Assembly (NCBI GenBank): GCA_021229015.1
Contig: CM037781.1
Span: forward strand, 38,361,897-38,425,896
From: Solen grandis
Lineage: Eukaryota > Mollusca > Bivalvia > Adapedonta > Solenidae
DNA length: 64,000 nucleotides
Direction: 5' to 3'
Below, in pieces: positions 25,179 to 37,031 of this stretch (position 1 is the stretch's first letter; every line of letters starts with the position of its first letter). A program made the position numbers and the translations under genes. Under the pieces are notes generated by a model that saw nothing but the letters and a program-made list of their open reading frames with translations, did not search any database and was not told the origin of the DNA.

Positions 25179-26525
25179 ACAAGAGGGCCAAGATGGCCCT
25201 AATGTCACTCACCAGAGTACCATTGCTCTAAAGATGACAATCTACAGTGGACCATAATTCTATACTTAGCTGTCCGATATACCAGCAAACCAAAAGGCCT
25301 TGGTCAAGAGAACATAATGTATAAGTTAAAAGCAGATGTTAGAATGTAAACACAGTGAAATCTGTCATTTTTTATATTTCAGGGACCATAACTCCTAATC
25401 TGCTGGTAAAATAGCACCCATAATCAAACTTGGCTGAAAGATTACAGTATTAAAACTCCTGCCAAGTACAGTAAAATTAGTATATAAACAAAGTAAAATC
25501 ATACATTTTTCTATATTCAAAGCGCTATAATTCTGACGTCATAAGCCAATATCAGCCATAATCAAACTTGACCAAGAGATTATGGTCATAAACATTGTCA
25601 TCAGATTGAAGGAGATTGAATAGGACATGAATAGTCATGCTAGAATGTGAACAAAGTGAAATCTGGTAGTTTTTATAAATCAAGGGCAGTAACTCATTTC
25701 ATATATGGTTAATTTGTCCGAGAGATTATGACCATAAATACTGTCATCAGTGTAAACAAAGTGAGATCATTTTTTGTATTTCAAGGGCCATAACTCTTTA
25801 CCTAATGGGCCGATACCAACCATTATCAAACTTGTCTGACAGATTATGGCATTTTACATTGTCATCAAGTTTTACGACGATTGCTTGAGAAATAAATATG
25901 ATAGAGTGAGTAAACAAAGTGAATTCAAACATTTTTTTGATAATTCAAGAGTGATATCTCCTTACCTAATGGTCTACATATGGAGTTCCAGATTATAATT
26001 TAACACCCATAAAACAACTACTGAATGGTTACTGAATAACCGTGATACTATGTTTACATAGTGATGTTTCGTAATGGTGCAAAATCCAACAAAAAAATCA
26101 GCTCGTACTTTTAGTAATATATATATAAATATAAGGAATCTAGCTGAATCCCTCGGGGCCTCATTTTACAAGTGATCAAATTCATTTTAGCATTTATAAG
26201 TCATGAGGTGACTTTTTTAGTCAAATGAAATTAAATTTTGATAATTGGTTTCAAAGAAGTAGATTTTTAAAGTTTCTTAAATAAAGTCCTAATGCTTTCC
26301 ATGGAAACCAGAGTAAAGTGCTGGAATAAAATTATTTAAGCACTTTTTGTGAAGGGTCACCTAACTTCCTAAGGATTATTCATACCAAGTTTCATCAGTT
26401 TCTATAAAGCAGTTTCAAAGGAGATGTCTTATAAGAAAAGTGTTGAAGCCTCACGACAGACAATCATGAAAGGGTGATCCCAATATTTCACCCTGAGCAC
26501 TTAGTGCTCTGGTGAGCTAAAAAGG
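25179..26525 (-). mobile_element. Full-length hairpin-ended element, family A, minus strand
   Basis: Read on the minus strand it starts 'cctttttagctcaccagagc' with the hairpin 'gagcactaagtgctc' and ends 'ctggtgagtgacatt', 'agggccatcttggccct', 'cttgt'. The body has internal repeated units ('tcaaacttg ... gattatg'). It is the only minus-strand member of this type that I found. Non-coding. Confidence 0.75.
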
Positions 26526-26937
26526 AATTGCTCAGTATTATTTCATAAATTTTGCATATTTTTTTTATTCTTTTTTCTTTTTACATTCTGTAAAATTACA
26601 GAATGATAATATGTTTGATTATTTATTGGGTGATAATCTGTAAAATTCAATCTATTCTCAGACCTGATTATGGTTAAAAATTATAACTTTACAATTATAA
26701 ATGATTAATGGCTAATATTGATATGAGCCCTTTTTCATTTAAACATACTTTCGTCAATGATGAGGCTCACCCACACTTCATAGGCAATGCAGATGTTGTG
26801 CAAATGAAATTGCTGATTTTAAGGAGTTTTTTAGTCACAAAAAGCCTTTTAACTGTCTACTTTCAGTCTAGAATATCAGAAAGCACTTGTTATTATAAAG
26901 GTAAATTGATCTGACAATAAGTTTTCCTGAGTCCTAA
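26526..26937. other. Non-coding, no gene seen
   Basis: AT-rich. A short open frame at 26708-26914 has no recognised domain. Confidence 0.45.
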
Positions 26938-27155
26938 CTTGCAGGCCTAAATTTTTTTTCAGATGATGGGAAAAAAAATCCTGCAGTATTTAAGATGCAA
27001 AGGGCTTGGTTCACTAATAGGTGAAAATGGCCCAACATTCAAATTAATTGAAAATAATAATTGGGGAAAACTGCATGAATTTAAAGAATTTTTCAGAAGG
27101 GAAGGTGCCTATGAATGGCCACTGATATAGAAGGAAAATAAGCCCTGACTTGATA
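26938..27155 (+). repeat. Dispersed repeat copy
   Basis: 'ggggaaaactgcatgaattt' and 'gcctatgaatggcc' match the segment at 8755-8925. Class unknown, non-coding. Confidence 0.5.
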
Positions 27156-28474
27156 CAGATGTCAATGTTGATGATTTTAATTTTGCTTAAATTAGAAAGG
27201 CAATTTTCAGAAATAATACAGATACTAAGTCAGTTTGTGAGTGGAAGTTGTGGTCAGATGTTTCTAAAGACAAAGTTTTATTTTTTTATTGACTGTGTGT
27301 AACAAAATGAATCATAGCTGTAGATGGCAATCAAATGGATTATACTGAGTTAAAAGGTAAATCAATTTGATTTTTGTCAGGCAGAGGAATTTTAACCCAC
27401 CAACAGGAGGTCGTAACAGAAGTCAAAATCCCATGAGATTTAATCTCCCACTGGGGGAAATGGCATGTATATATCTCCCTTATTTAAAAAGAAAATACAA
27501 ACTTGGAGGAATCAGTAATGATTCGACACAGGAACTAATGTCTCCCATGTATATATCAGTGCTATACACTGAGCACGTAAAAGACCCAAGAGGTCTATTT
27601 GCAAAATGAGCTAGGGTACTGCACCCTACTGTATCCAACCAATGTCTCTTCTGAATGCTTTCTCTTCAGTAAAAAAATGTGGGTTATCCTTGACCACAAG
27701 TCTATATAATATGGTGATAATAATCTGAAAATAAATAAATTAATTGCTAGCCATTACAATAGAAATAGAAGACTAAGTAGGCCATGGATATATAATCTCA
27801 GTACGAATGGGCATTGGGCAAATCAATGCCCTCTTCTGGGAAAGTGACACGGTAAAAAAATGTCTACAACTATGATATCATATGGTACTCTATTCCAACG
27901 CATCACTATTCCAATGCCTTTTTTGTTTTGACCTCGTTTTTTATCAAATGGATTCCGTATGACATCATTCTTACAAGTTTTGTTTGTCATATCATCCCTT
28001 TCATGGCTAGAAAGCCAAAATGTGGCAAGTTATTGATGCAGGGCTATTATCTGATGTATTTACACACCGAAAACCTTTTAAAAAAAAAAATTTATTTACA
28101 TGCTCAATAATTAAATATAAGACCAATCAGATGCATTGTTTCATTGTACTCTCATTAGTCAGCCTCATTGAATTAATCAAACATGCACAATTGTGATTTT
28201 TTCATTGAAATACAATGTCAGCCACTTGAGAACAATGTACGACCATGAATAAATGACTTATGTTTACCATACAATGGAATTTTTTTTTTTTTGTTTACCT
28301 TAAATTGAAAAAGACCTTTTTTTTTTCTTAGGTGCGTTAGAACTGTGTCCTTGGGGATATATCTTGTGGCTAACTCTATGAAACAAAGCATTTTCGCAAG
28401 TAATATTATTAAATGGATTTTTTTTAATTTTTTTTTTTTGTATGAAAAACTTCCTCAAAGATTAACTACCGTTA
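27156..28474. other. Non-coding upstream region of POLR1B
   Basis: AT-rich with several T and A homopolymers (28080-28090, 28278-28292, 28317-28327, 28418-28440). No upstream exon of POLR1B was recognised here. A non-coding 5' exon cannot be excluded from sequence alone. Confidence 0.4.
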
Positions 28475-28475
28475 A

Positions 28476-28800
28476 CTACCCTGTGACCGAGTGCTAAGAG
28501 CGTCCGCCTTGGGTGCGGAGGTCGTGGGTTCGATCCCCGGCCGCGACATATCAACGTCGTATACAAATAGTACTGTTATAGCTCCCTTGCTTGGCGCTTA
28601 GCATGCAAGGGTAGTCAGATAATATGACTGGGTGTAATCTCAACTGAGATCCGCTTCGGTTATTTTATAAAAAAAAATAACCGGAGCGGATCTCAGAAGA
28701 GATTAGACTGGGTGGTATCATGCCACATCTGTCTCAAGCAGACATCGACTCCAAATGACTGAAATGCTGTCGATGGGACGTTAAACCCAAAAAACAAACT
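28476..28800 (+). repeat. SINE family 2 in the POLR1B promoter region, interrupted by a MITE
   Basis: The tRNA-like head is intact: 'gtgaccgagtgctaagagcg' (A box) and 'ggttcgatccc' (B box). It is followed by the body ('gcttagcatgcaagggtag'), 'gactgaaatgctgtcgatgg' and a CAAA tail. The body is split at 28635-28705 by a fold-back element. The SINE ends about 130 bases upstream of the POLR1B start codon, on the same strand. Confidence 0.85.
28635..28705. mobile_element. 71-bp fold-back MITE with 9-bp target duplication
   Basis: The ends 'taatctcaactgagatccgc' and 'gcggatctcagaagagatta' are inverse complements with few mismatches over about 30 bases, around an A-rich loop. The 9-base 'gactgggtg' is present on both sides (28626-28634 and 28706-28714). 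The sister SINE at 58379 has a single uninterrupted 'gactgggtg'. A 9-base duplication suggests a Mutator-like transposase in trans; that is inference. Confidence 0.88.
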
Positions 28801-28928
28801 AACAGAGATAAAACTTACTTGATCTTGATTTGTTGAGGTCTACGTCAATTGCCAGAGTGATTCCCCTTTAATCTTGATCGTCAGACGTTTAGTAAATCGT
28901 TTGGTGATGCGACTACACGTGAATCAAA
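28801..28928 (+). promoter_or_regulatory. POLR1B: Probable POLR1B core promoter / 5' UTR
   Basis: This is the only unique sequence between the SINE tail and the start codon. I see no TATA box. If no 5' non-coding exon lies further upstream, transcription must start here or within the SINE. An out-of-frame ATG at 28907 precedes the main start by 22 bases. The transcription start cannot be located from sequence. Confidence 0.35.
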
Positions 28929-29006
28929 ATGCCAGAACCAATGAAGCCAAGTTTTCGAAACTTGACAGACCCATCATATGGGAAACTCAAGGACAAGCAA
29001 AATCAG
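28929..29006 (+). CDS. POLR1B: POLR1B exon 1 (residues 1-26)
   Basis: Starts at ATG in 'aatcaaaATGc' and encodes the family N-terminus including NLTDPSYG. The donor is 'cag|gtaaga', phase 0. Intron 1 (29007-29857) shows nothing recognisable. Confidence 0.93.
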
Positions 29007-32000
29007 GTAAGACTGAAACATGATGTCAAACATTGTTTGTTCTTAAATTCGCTTTAATTGTTATTTTACTGCATTGTAATGTGTTTTCGCGACCACTGTG
29101 ATGTTGTTTACATTGAAATTCTCAAAGACATTGTAATATATATATACTTTTAATATGACAGTATTTAACTTAAATCACAAAGCGAAACTATAATGGCTGT
29201 TATTTTTTATGAAATTTAATGAATACCTTTTTTATTCCTAATCTCTTAATAACATGTATAGAGATAAGTTTATTTCATGCAGGGAGGTTAGGACTGAAGT
29301 TTTTGTATTACTTTGAATTTTCGGTACATATAAAGTACACATTGGCAATGATTGCAGAGCTGTCAATTTTGAAATCCCATATCTGATTGGTTTTGATTCA
29401 ATGAAATGCGGTGTTCTGTCTTGGCCATTGTTGTTTCTCATTCGATGAATACTTCCTTATTCTACAGATTGATGGTTTTGAATTATTTTGGTTCATGTCA
29501 GATGTCTAGGGGGCATTGAGATATACAGAAATTTGCATGCTTTGCATTGTCATTATGCAGTCAATGACAACTTGCAAAAGCTTAAATTAGTAAGGTACTG
29601 TATTGTACTGAATATCATGTATCTAGTACTATACCATGATGTTCCTGTACCGATTCAGCCCTATTGAAAGGTGGGATTATTTCTGACTTTCAGTGTTATG
29701 CTTAAAATCCACCATTAATATACTAACCACTGTCTTTGGTTTCTGAATATTGTAGATATTGCTTTGCCAGAAAACAAAAATGACACAAAAAATATCACTC
29801 ATTTTCTTTCTTAATAAAAACATCTATGACATGTAATTATTTTTTTTGTCTATACAGTATTTGCAGGAGCTGACCAAGCCCCATATAGAGTCCTTCAACT
29901 ACTTTTTACATGAAGGCATCACCAAGATTATAGAGGTTTGTTGAAGAATTGATAAACATTAAAAGGGGAAAAGATAAGCACAGTGATTTCTTTCCCTTTT
30001 GTTTGTGAAAAATTAGCATTGTTTTTCTCAAAATTGTGAAAAAAGTAGCGGCATTTTTGCTGATATTATGAATCCAAGAAAAATGTGTGCTGTGACAGAA
30101 TACCTTGCAATTTTTCTGCAAAATGGTAGGGTATGGTTTATATTTTCAGAAACTGAGATATTGTGGAAGAGAAGCACCTTTGTAAACAATGCAGATGAGT
30201 AGGAAGGATTTAAACCGTGCCTCTATCAAATTAGACTTTTGAATTGTGAATCAATTTGGGTCTCTTCTAAGTTGTGAATTGGTTCTATGGTACCAGACAT
30301 AGAAGGAAAAACATGCTGAAGGATAAATACATGAAAAAAAGAAAAAAATAACAGTGTCAGCATGTAACAGAGTTTAGCCATAAACTTAAAAATGATGAAT
30401 TTCACAATTTATGAAAGGGATAAGATGTAAAAAAAAAATCTGAAAATAAAATGTCAGTCTTGATGAATCATTGCAACAATCTGTAATTCTATTATATGGA
30501 ATGGAATGCAAGAGTTCCAGACTCCTTAATTTGGTCTCAGATTACCATATTCAGGAGCTAAACAGTCAGCTGGAACCATTAATATAAACAGATGTGAAGT
30601 AAAAGATAATACAAGCTAAAATAAAAAATCCAAGTACCAATTTTTCAGCTGGACCTCATGATTTTGAATGTACCCAGAATCTAGTATTAAGCAGTAGCAT
30701 TACCTGATAATCAATGCAAAATTTTCATTATGCCTTAATTTTTTCCACAGAACATGTATCCATATCAGTTTGAGTTGCCAAATGGAGACAGAGTCAGCCT
30801 TACACTTCAGGTATTATTTTCTCTTGAATAGAATAACACAATGAAATTTTTAGTTAGAAATAAAATCTGGCATACTTTTAATGCAGATATGATTACTTTG
30901 ATCTCTTTCGAATATTTCATGGAATTTCATTATTAGTTATTTGCTGACTTGATAACAGAGAAATAAACAATGACTCATGTCTTTGGAATTCATTATTGAT
31001 ATATTTATATATTTCAGGATTTTGTTGTTGGAAAACCAAAGAAGAATGAAAAAATTAATGTTTCACGAACAGTTGTGGTCTACCCATCAGAGGTAACTGT
31101 ACAGGATGTTTGGTATAATGTGTGCAGTTTCAGATAGAGAATACTTTCTTGATGGTTTGAACATATGTGATATAATGTGTGAAGTTTCTGCCAGAGAGAC
31201 AGAGAGAGAGAGAGAGTATGTACCAAACCCCGCCCTGGGATCCAGCAAGTATAACCAGGTTCGGCACCAGAAAAATCATAACACATTGCTTCGGTTACTT
31301 GATTTATTCTTATGCTGATGAATGGTAAAGAACTGAAAATATAAATGCGCATACTAAGCATTCACATATACCAGTATCAATACAATTAGCAATATAAAAA
31401 AATAGGCAAAAATAAAAGTAATTAAAAAACCCATCTATACTAAAAACATCATTTTATGTCATTTAGGATGCATGAATAAAACGTTTTACGAGTCTGACCA
31501 AAATAATTCCTTACTTTAAGTAACTTGAACACAACGCTATCAATGTACGACAATGTACGAAGAAATTAGAGTCCAAATCCAAGAAAAGTTTCGGCTCAAA
31601 ATATGTTTGATATTGGTACAATACATTCGAGACAGATGTAACAAATGTTTCATATAATGTTAATAACCTTAAATTTGATTTACTTACACCATGAGACCTC
31701 AAATTACAACACAATGTCATTCGAGAAACTGTTGACCACGAGGTCCAAGTGGCTGGCAGGCATTTTGTCCGAGAGGTTAAATTAGTGAAAGGATTACAAA
31801 TTAGCGGAAAGATGTCTTTCTGGCCTATGAGGGACATGACAGAGTACATTACTTTTCCTGATGGTTCGAACATATGTGTGAAATAATGTGTGTAGTTTCC
31901 TTTTCTTGATTTTGGATGTTGTACAAAGTTTTCATATTATGATTGATATGATTTGCCAGCTGTACTGTGCTAGAAATTATGGGTATTATAGTTCTCTCAC

Positions 32001-35000
32001 TAAAGCTCAAATTCAAATCTTCCCCTGTAATCTGCTGCAGGAGTTCAGGGCCCTTCTTGTTTGAAAAAAAGAGGCTCTTAACTGGCTTGACTAGGAATAT
32101 GGGCTTGCCTCTGAGCAGTGTGGTATCAAGATATAGCATTATAATGGAGCTGCTTTTTATATGAAATTATTGAAAAGAACAAAAAAAAAACAAAAAAAAA
32201 ACTTGAGGATAGCTTTGAAATATGAACATATTATAACATACATGTTGTTTCCCCACAGTGTCGAGGGCGTAACACATCATACAGGAGCCCTGTGCAGGTA
32301 CAGGTAGGATTCTCTGTCAACGGGGTAGATGGGCAGCCAGTCACCCACAGTCTTGGCTTATACCCATCATGGTCAAGGTATGGTCACTTGTGATATAATT
32401 AAACCTTTTACCTCATGAATATTCATGTATGCATTTATAACTTGATGAATATTAATTGACCGATCTTTAAACAGTATAAGAAACGATGTATATTTTTTTG
32501 TGATACAGACTGTAGAATCTGAGCTATGATATTGTCCTGGAAGGGGCTCTCTTTTTCTTTTGCTAATGAGTCTATATGAATTAAAGGGTTAAACTTTGGT
32601 AAATGGGTTGGAAATCTTGGAAGACATTCTGTTATCATTAGATCTTTTACTTCTTTATGTTATTTATTTTTGGCACCAGACTCTAGGTCAGTAATAGGGG
32701 AGAGAAGAAAAGTAAATCGTTACAAACACTGCAATTACCTATAAAAAATATTAACTAATAGAATATTACATGATCACATAATATCAAAGAATTACTTTTA
32801 TGGTAAGTAGGGTAAGTTTATAAAATTGTTGTATTTCCTAAGTTTGGTGAAGTATTTGGAAATTTATAGGGTTTAAATTTTTGTTATTGTTAAATAATTT
32901 TGTTGGGATTTGATTTTTTGTTTTCAGTTTGGGAAAATGGCCCAAAGCATTCCCCAAATTTACCATTAAAAAAGATTGCTTTTGATGTTTTTTCTTCCCT
33001 AACCTATTTTGATCCACATGGCAAGGTTTATCATAGTTGATTAGTATTAAGCAATTATTATTCCATCACAGAGTGATGCCTGTAACTTGAGTGGGTTGTC
33101 TCCCAAGGAGCTTGTGAAAAAAGGTGAAGAAGCAGAGGTAAGATATTTTTAATAGAAATTATTCCTCCACTGTGCAAAGTATTGTTGTATTTAACAGACA
33201 TTTTCAGATACACATGGTATACTTACCAAGGCACTTTATATTATACCATGGGAGAATTGACTGTGATATATTATACCATGGGAGAATTGACTGTGATATA
33301 TTATACCATGGGAGAATTGACTGTGATATATTATACCATGGGGGAATTGACTGTGATATATTATACCATGGGAGAATTGACTGTGATATATTATACCATG
33401 GGGGAATTGACTGTGATATATTATACCATGGGAGAGTTGACTGTATTATATATTATGCCATGGGGGAGTTGACTGTGATATATTATACCATGGAAAAGTT
33501 GACTGTGGGAGAGTTGACTGTGATATATCATGGAATAGTAGCCTGTGATATATTATACCATGGGAGAGTTGACTGTGATATATTATACAAGAGAGAGTTG
33601 ACTGTGATATATTATACCATAGAAGAGTTTACTGTGATAACTTAAGTTTAATATCACTGGATGACACATTTTAAAATCAGCCATTCAAATTGCGGCTTAT
33701 AATGTAAGTAATCTTCAGGGATACTTGCAAAAGTATGTAGCCCAATCCTAAACAAAATGTCAGCTCTAATAAGAAAATCTGTGTAATTAATCAGAAATCA
33801 TGTATTGTTTGATAAAGAGTAATTTTGAATGGTATTGAAATGATTGACAATATATCTTGTATCAAGTACTGATATGAGACAAGCAATCTGATTGGAGGAT
33901 GAAGTTCAACAATTCAGGGCAAAGAACCAATCAACTGCTTTCAGCTTCATTAATATTAATGATAATGAAGAAATCTCAGCTACTCCCATAGGTAACAAAT
34001 GAAGAGCAATTGTCTTAGGTATAAAGTGATGGTACTAGTTTATCCCTCTTAATTATTTATCATTTATACATATGCAAATGAATACATATTTTTTGAATTA
34101 CTTGACAGGAAATGGGAGGTTACTTCATTGCAAATGGAATAGAACGCCTGCTTCGAATGTTAATTCTACCAAGGAGAAACTATGTAAGTATAACCTGTTG
34201 TGATGGGAATTTTTGTTGCATAAATAAAAGTCTTATTATTCACTGACCAGTGGTCAATCACACCCTGCTTCATAGAGTGAAATCGGGGCTATATAGGAAT
34301 CAATCCTATTGCGCTCTGTGCCACTGTGTTGCACTGCTTTACAAAAAAGTTCAATAACTTTTCATACTGTTGAGTCAAGCTAGTTTAGATGGGCTGTTCA
34401 TCACCTTCAGTGACAGCTCCAGTGAAAGGTTTTGGAGACTGATTGGTTGACCATTTCCATATATGATTTATCTTCAGGTACTCCTGCTTTCTTTGTATCC
34501 TGGACCATGCAAACACCATTATCAGTGACATCAAGATGTTCATAAGCAATATCTTTTTATGCTCCTAAAAGGGGCATATAGTAAATAAATCTCCATCTGA
34601 CCATACCAGTAGAAATGTTCACCACATTGAGATTTAAGACATGGGTTGGTATCTCAAAGGTCAGTGACATAATCTGGGGTCAAAGGTAAAAAAGAGGAAC
34701 ATTTTGTTTTGTATGGGTTCTAACACCATTATATATTGATGGCTTTTGAAATAACTTTGCACAATGTTCTAAAGTAGATGATGTGTCACGATTAAATCTA
34801 GAGTTCACGTCTCAAATATCAATGTCACAATCTGTTGTCAAAAGTCAAAAGGGGGAACATTTTGTTGTATCCAGACTCTTAATGCACATGTGAATGGATG
34901 AATTTTGAAATGACTTGGCACAAGTGTTCTTCTAGAAAAGACAATGGGTCAAGATTAAGACCCAAGTCAGTAGCTCAAAGGTCAAGGTCACCATCTGAGT

Positions 35001-36980
35001 CAGAGGTCAAGGCTCTAACTCCATCATGCATGGATATGGATGAATTTTAGCTCAACTGAGCACAAAGTGCTCAAGGTGAGCTATTGTGGTCAGTCAATGT
35101 CAGATGTACGTCAGGACATCTGTCCGTCAGTCTGTCTGTCCATCAACATTTTCTTGTGTACACTGTAGCATCTTCATTTCTTCAGCAATCTTCTTCAAAC
35201 TTTATGACAATGTTTATAGCCATAAGGTCTCGCTAAGTTCGGTTATGGCTGATATTTTCCGATAAGGTCAGGAGTTACCGATATGGCCCTTGAATGATAA
35301 AAAAATGCCAGATTTCACTTTGTGTACACTCTAACATCTTCATTTTTGAAACAATCTTCTTCAAACTTAATGACAATGTTTATAGCCATTATGTCTCGAC
35401 TAAGTTCGATTATGGCTGATATCTTTTCTTTAGGTCAGGAGTTATGACCCTTGAATGATAAAAAAATGCCAGACTTCACTTTGTGTACACTCTAAAACTT
35501 CATTTCTTGAGCAATCTTTGGAATTACAATTATTTTGCTGTACCTGTGCATTTTGTATTCAGTATGACTTTATCTAAAAAAAAAAGGCAATAATAGCAAT
35601 ATTTCTCAAGTGAGCGATTCAGGGCCATCTTGGCCCTCTTGTAAAATTACTCAGCATGGATGTATTCCTAGAGAAGACAATGTGTTGTGTGCAAGACTGA
35701 GGTCTGCAGTCTTAAAAAGTCAAGGCCACAATTAGTCAAAAAGAGAAGATGATCCTGCATACACATGACCAAAGATTTCATGTTGGTGATTTCCTTTGGG
35801 GGCATTTGTCACAGTGACTGTGACAGGTCTTGTCAGTTTAAACTTAGAATGGTTAAGGAACTATGAATTTTATAGACTGAGATCCTAATGTCTAGTCTTT
35901 AGCTGCTCAAGGGAAGATAGTATATAGCATGGAAGATACTTGTCTGTTCAAATTACAAATGTAGTATTATGAAAGAATTTTGATTTCTGAAGGGTTGTGA
36001 TAAAAGTAGCTTTATCAAAAATCAGATAAATTAGATAAAATCTGTTAAACAGTAAGAGTGTTACAACATAGAATCGCTGTTAAACTTGAATTGAAATGAC
36101 TTTTTTAGTTAGATTAGAATTAACATTGTCTGTTTGTTCCAGCCAATGTGTTTACAACGACTCAGCTGGAAGACTCGAGGACCTCTCTACACAGAGTATG
36201 GCATATCCATCAGATGTGTCAGACCAGACCAGATAGGAATAGTATGTCTACAAAAGTTGTCACATCCTTTACACAGTATTTTAAATGTTTTCCCTGCTTT
36301 ATCTGAGCCTATTTACCCTAAGTGTTAACAGAGTATGGAGAAGTTTTTTGATAAATTTGTGTTTTTAAATTGTAAAATTTGGGGATTTTACAAGTTACAG
36401 AAAAGGAATTGTCTTTCCAATTTGGGGAAACAAGTCATTTATAGATAAACTTACATATTTATTTTATAGCTCACCAGAGCACAACTTGTTCAAAGTGAGC
36501 AATTGGGATCACCCTCCCTCCGTCCTCTTCAGTTTGTTTAAAAAGACATTGATAGGTAGAAACTGATGAAATTTGGCATGATTTATTCTTGAGTGGGTCT
36601 TCACAGAGATTGCTATAATAAACTTAATCCATATCCATAAATATCTCTGGTTACCATGGTGTTCAACATTTTATTTTGAAAACTTAAAAACTTAAAAATC
36701 ATTTTCTCTGAAACCAATGGTCCCATCATAGTCATCTATCAGAATTACTAAAATGAAGTTGATCCCTCAAAAATGAGGCTCTCGTTTCCTTATATACTCT
36801 ATATAGAAATTTTCAAATTATCATCTCTGAAACCAATGGTCAGAATTTAATTTCACAAGTGATCACCAAATTTTTCTCTACCATATTTGCTAAAATGAAG
36901 TTGATCCTTTGAAAAATGAGGACCCCAGAGTTGGCTAGTTTCTTTATATACTCTCCATAGAAAATATTATCTCCCTTTAT

Positions 36981-37031
<51 letters not shown>

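Noticed and set aside
27367..27609. 80-codon open frame upstream of POLR1B
   Set aside because: Looks unique, but has no domain, splice partners or conserved motif that I can name; insufficient support for a gene.
33172..33645. 157-codon repetitive open frame ([10 protein letters not shown])
   Set aside because: Product of the 30-base minisatellite in POLR1B intron 6; no start context or domain, and it lies between validated exons.
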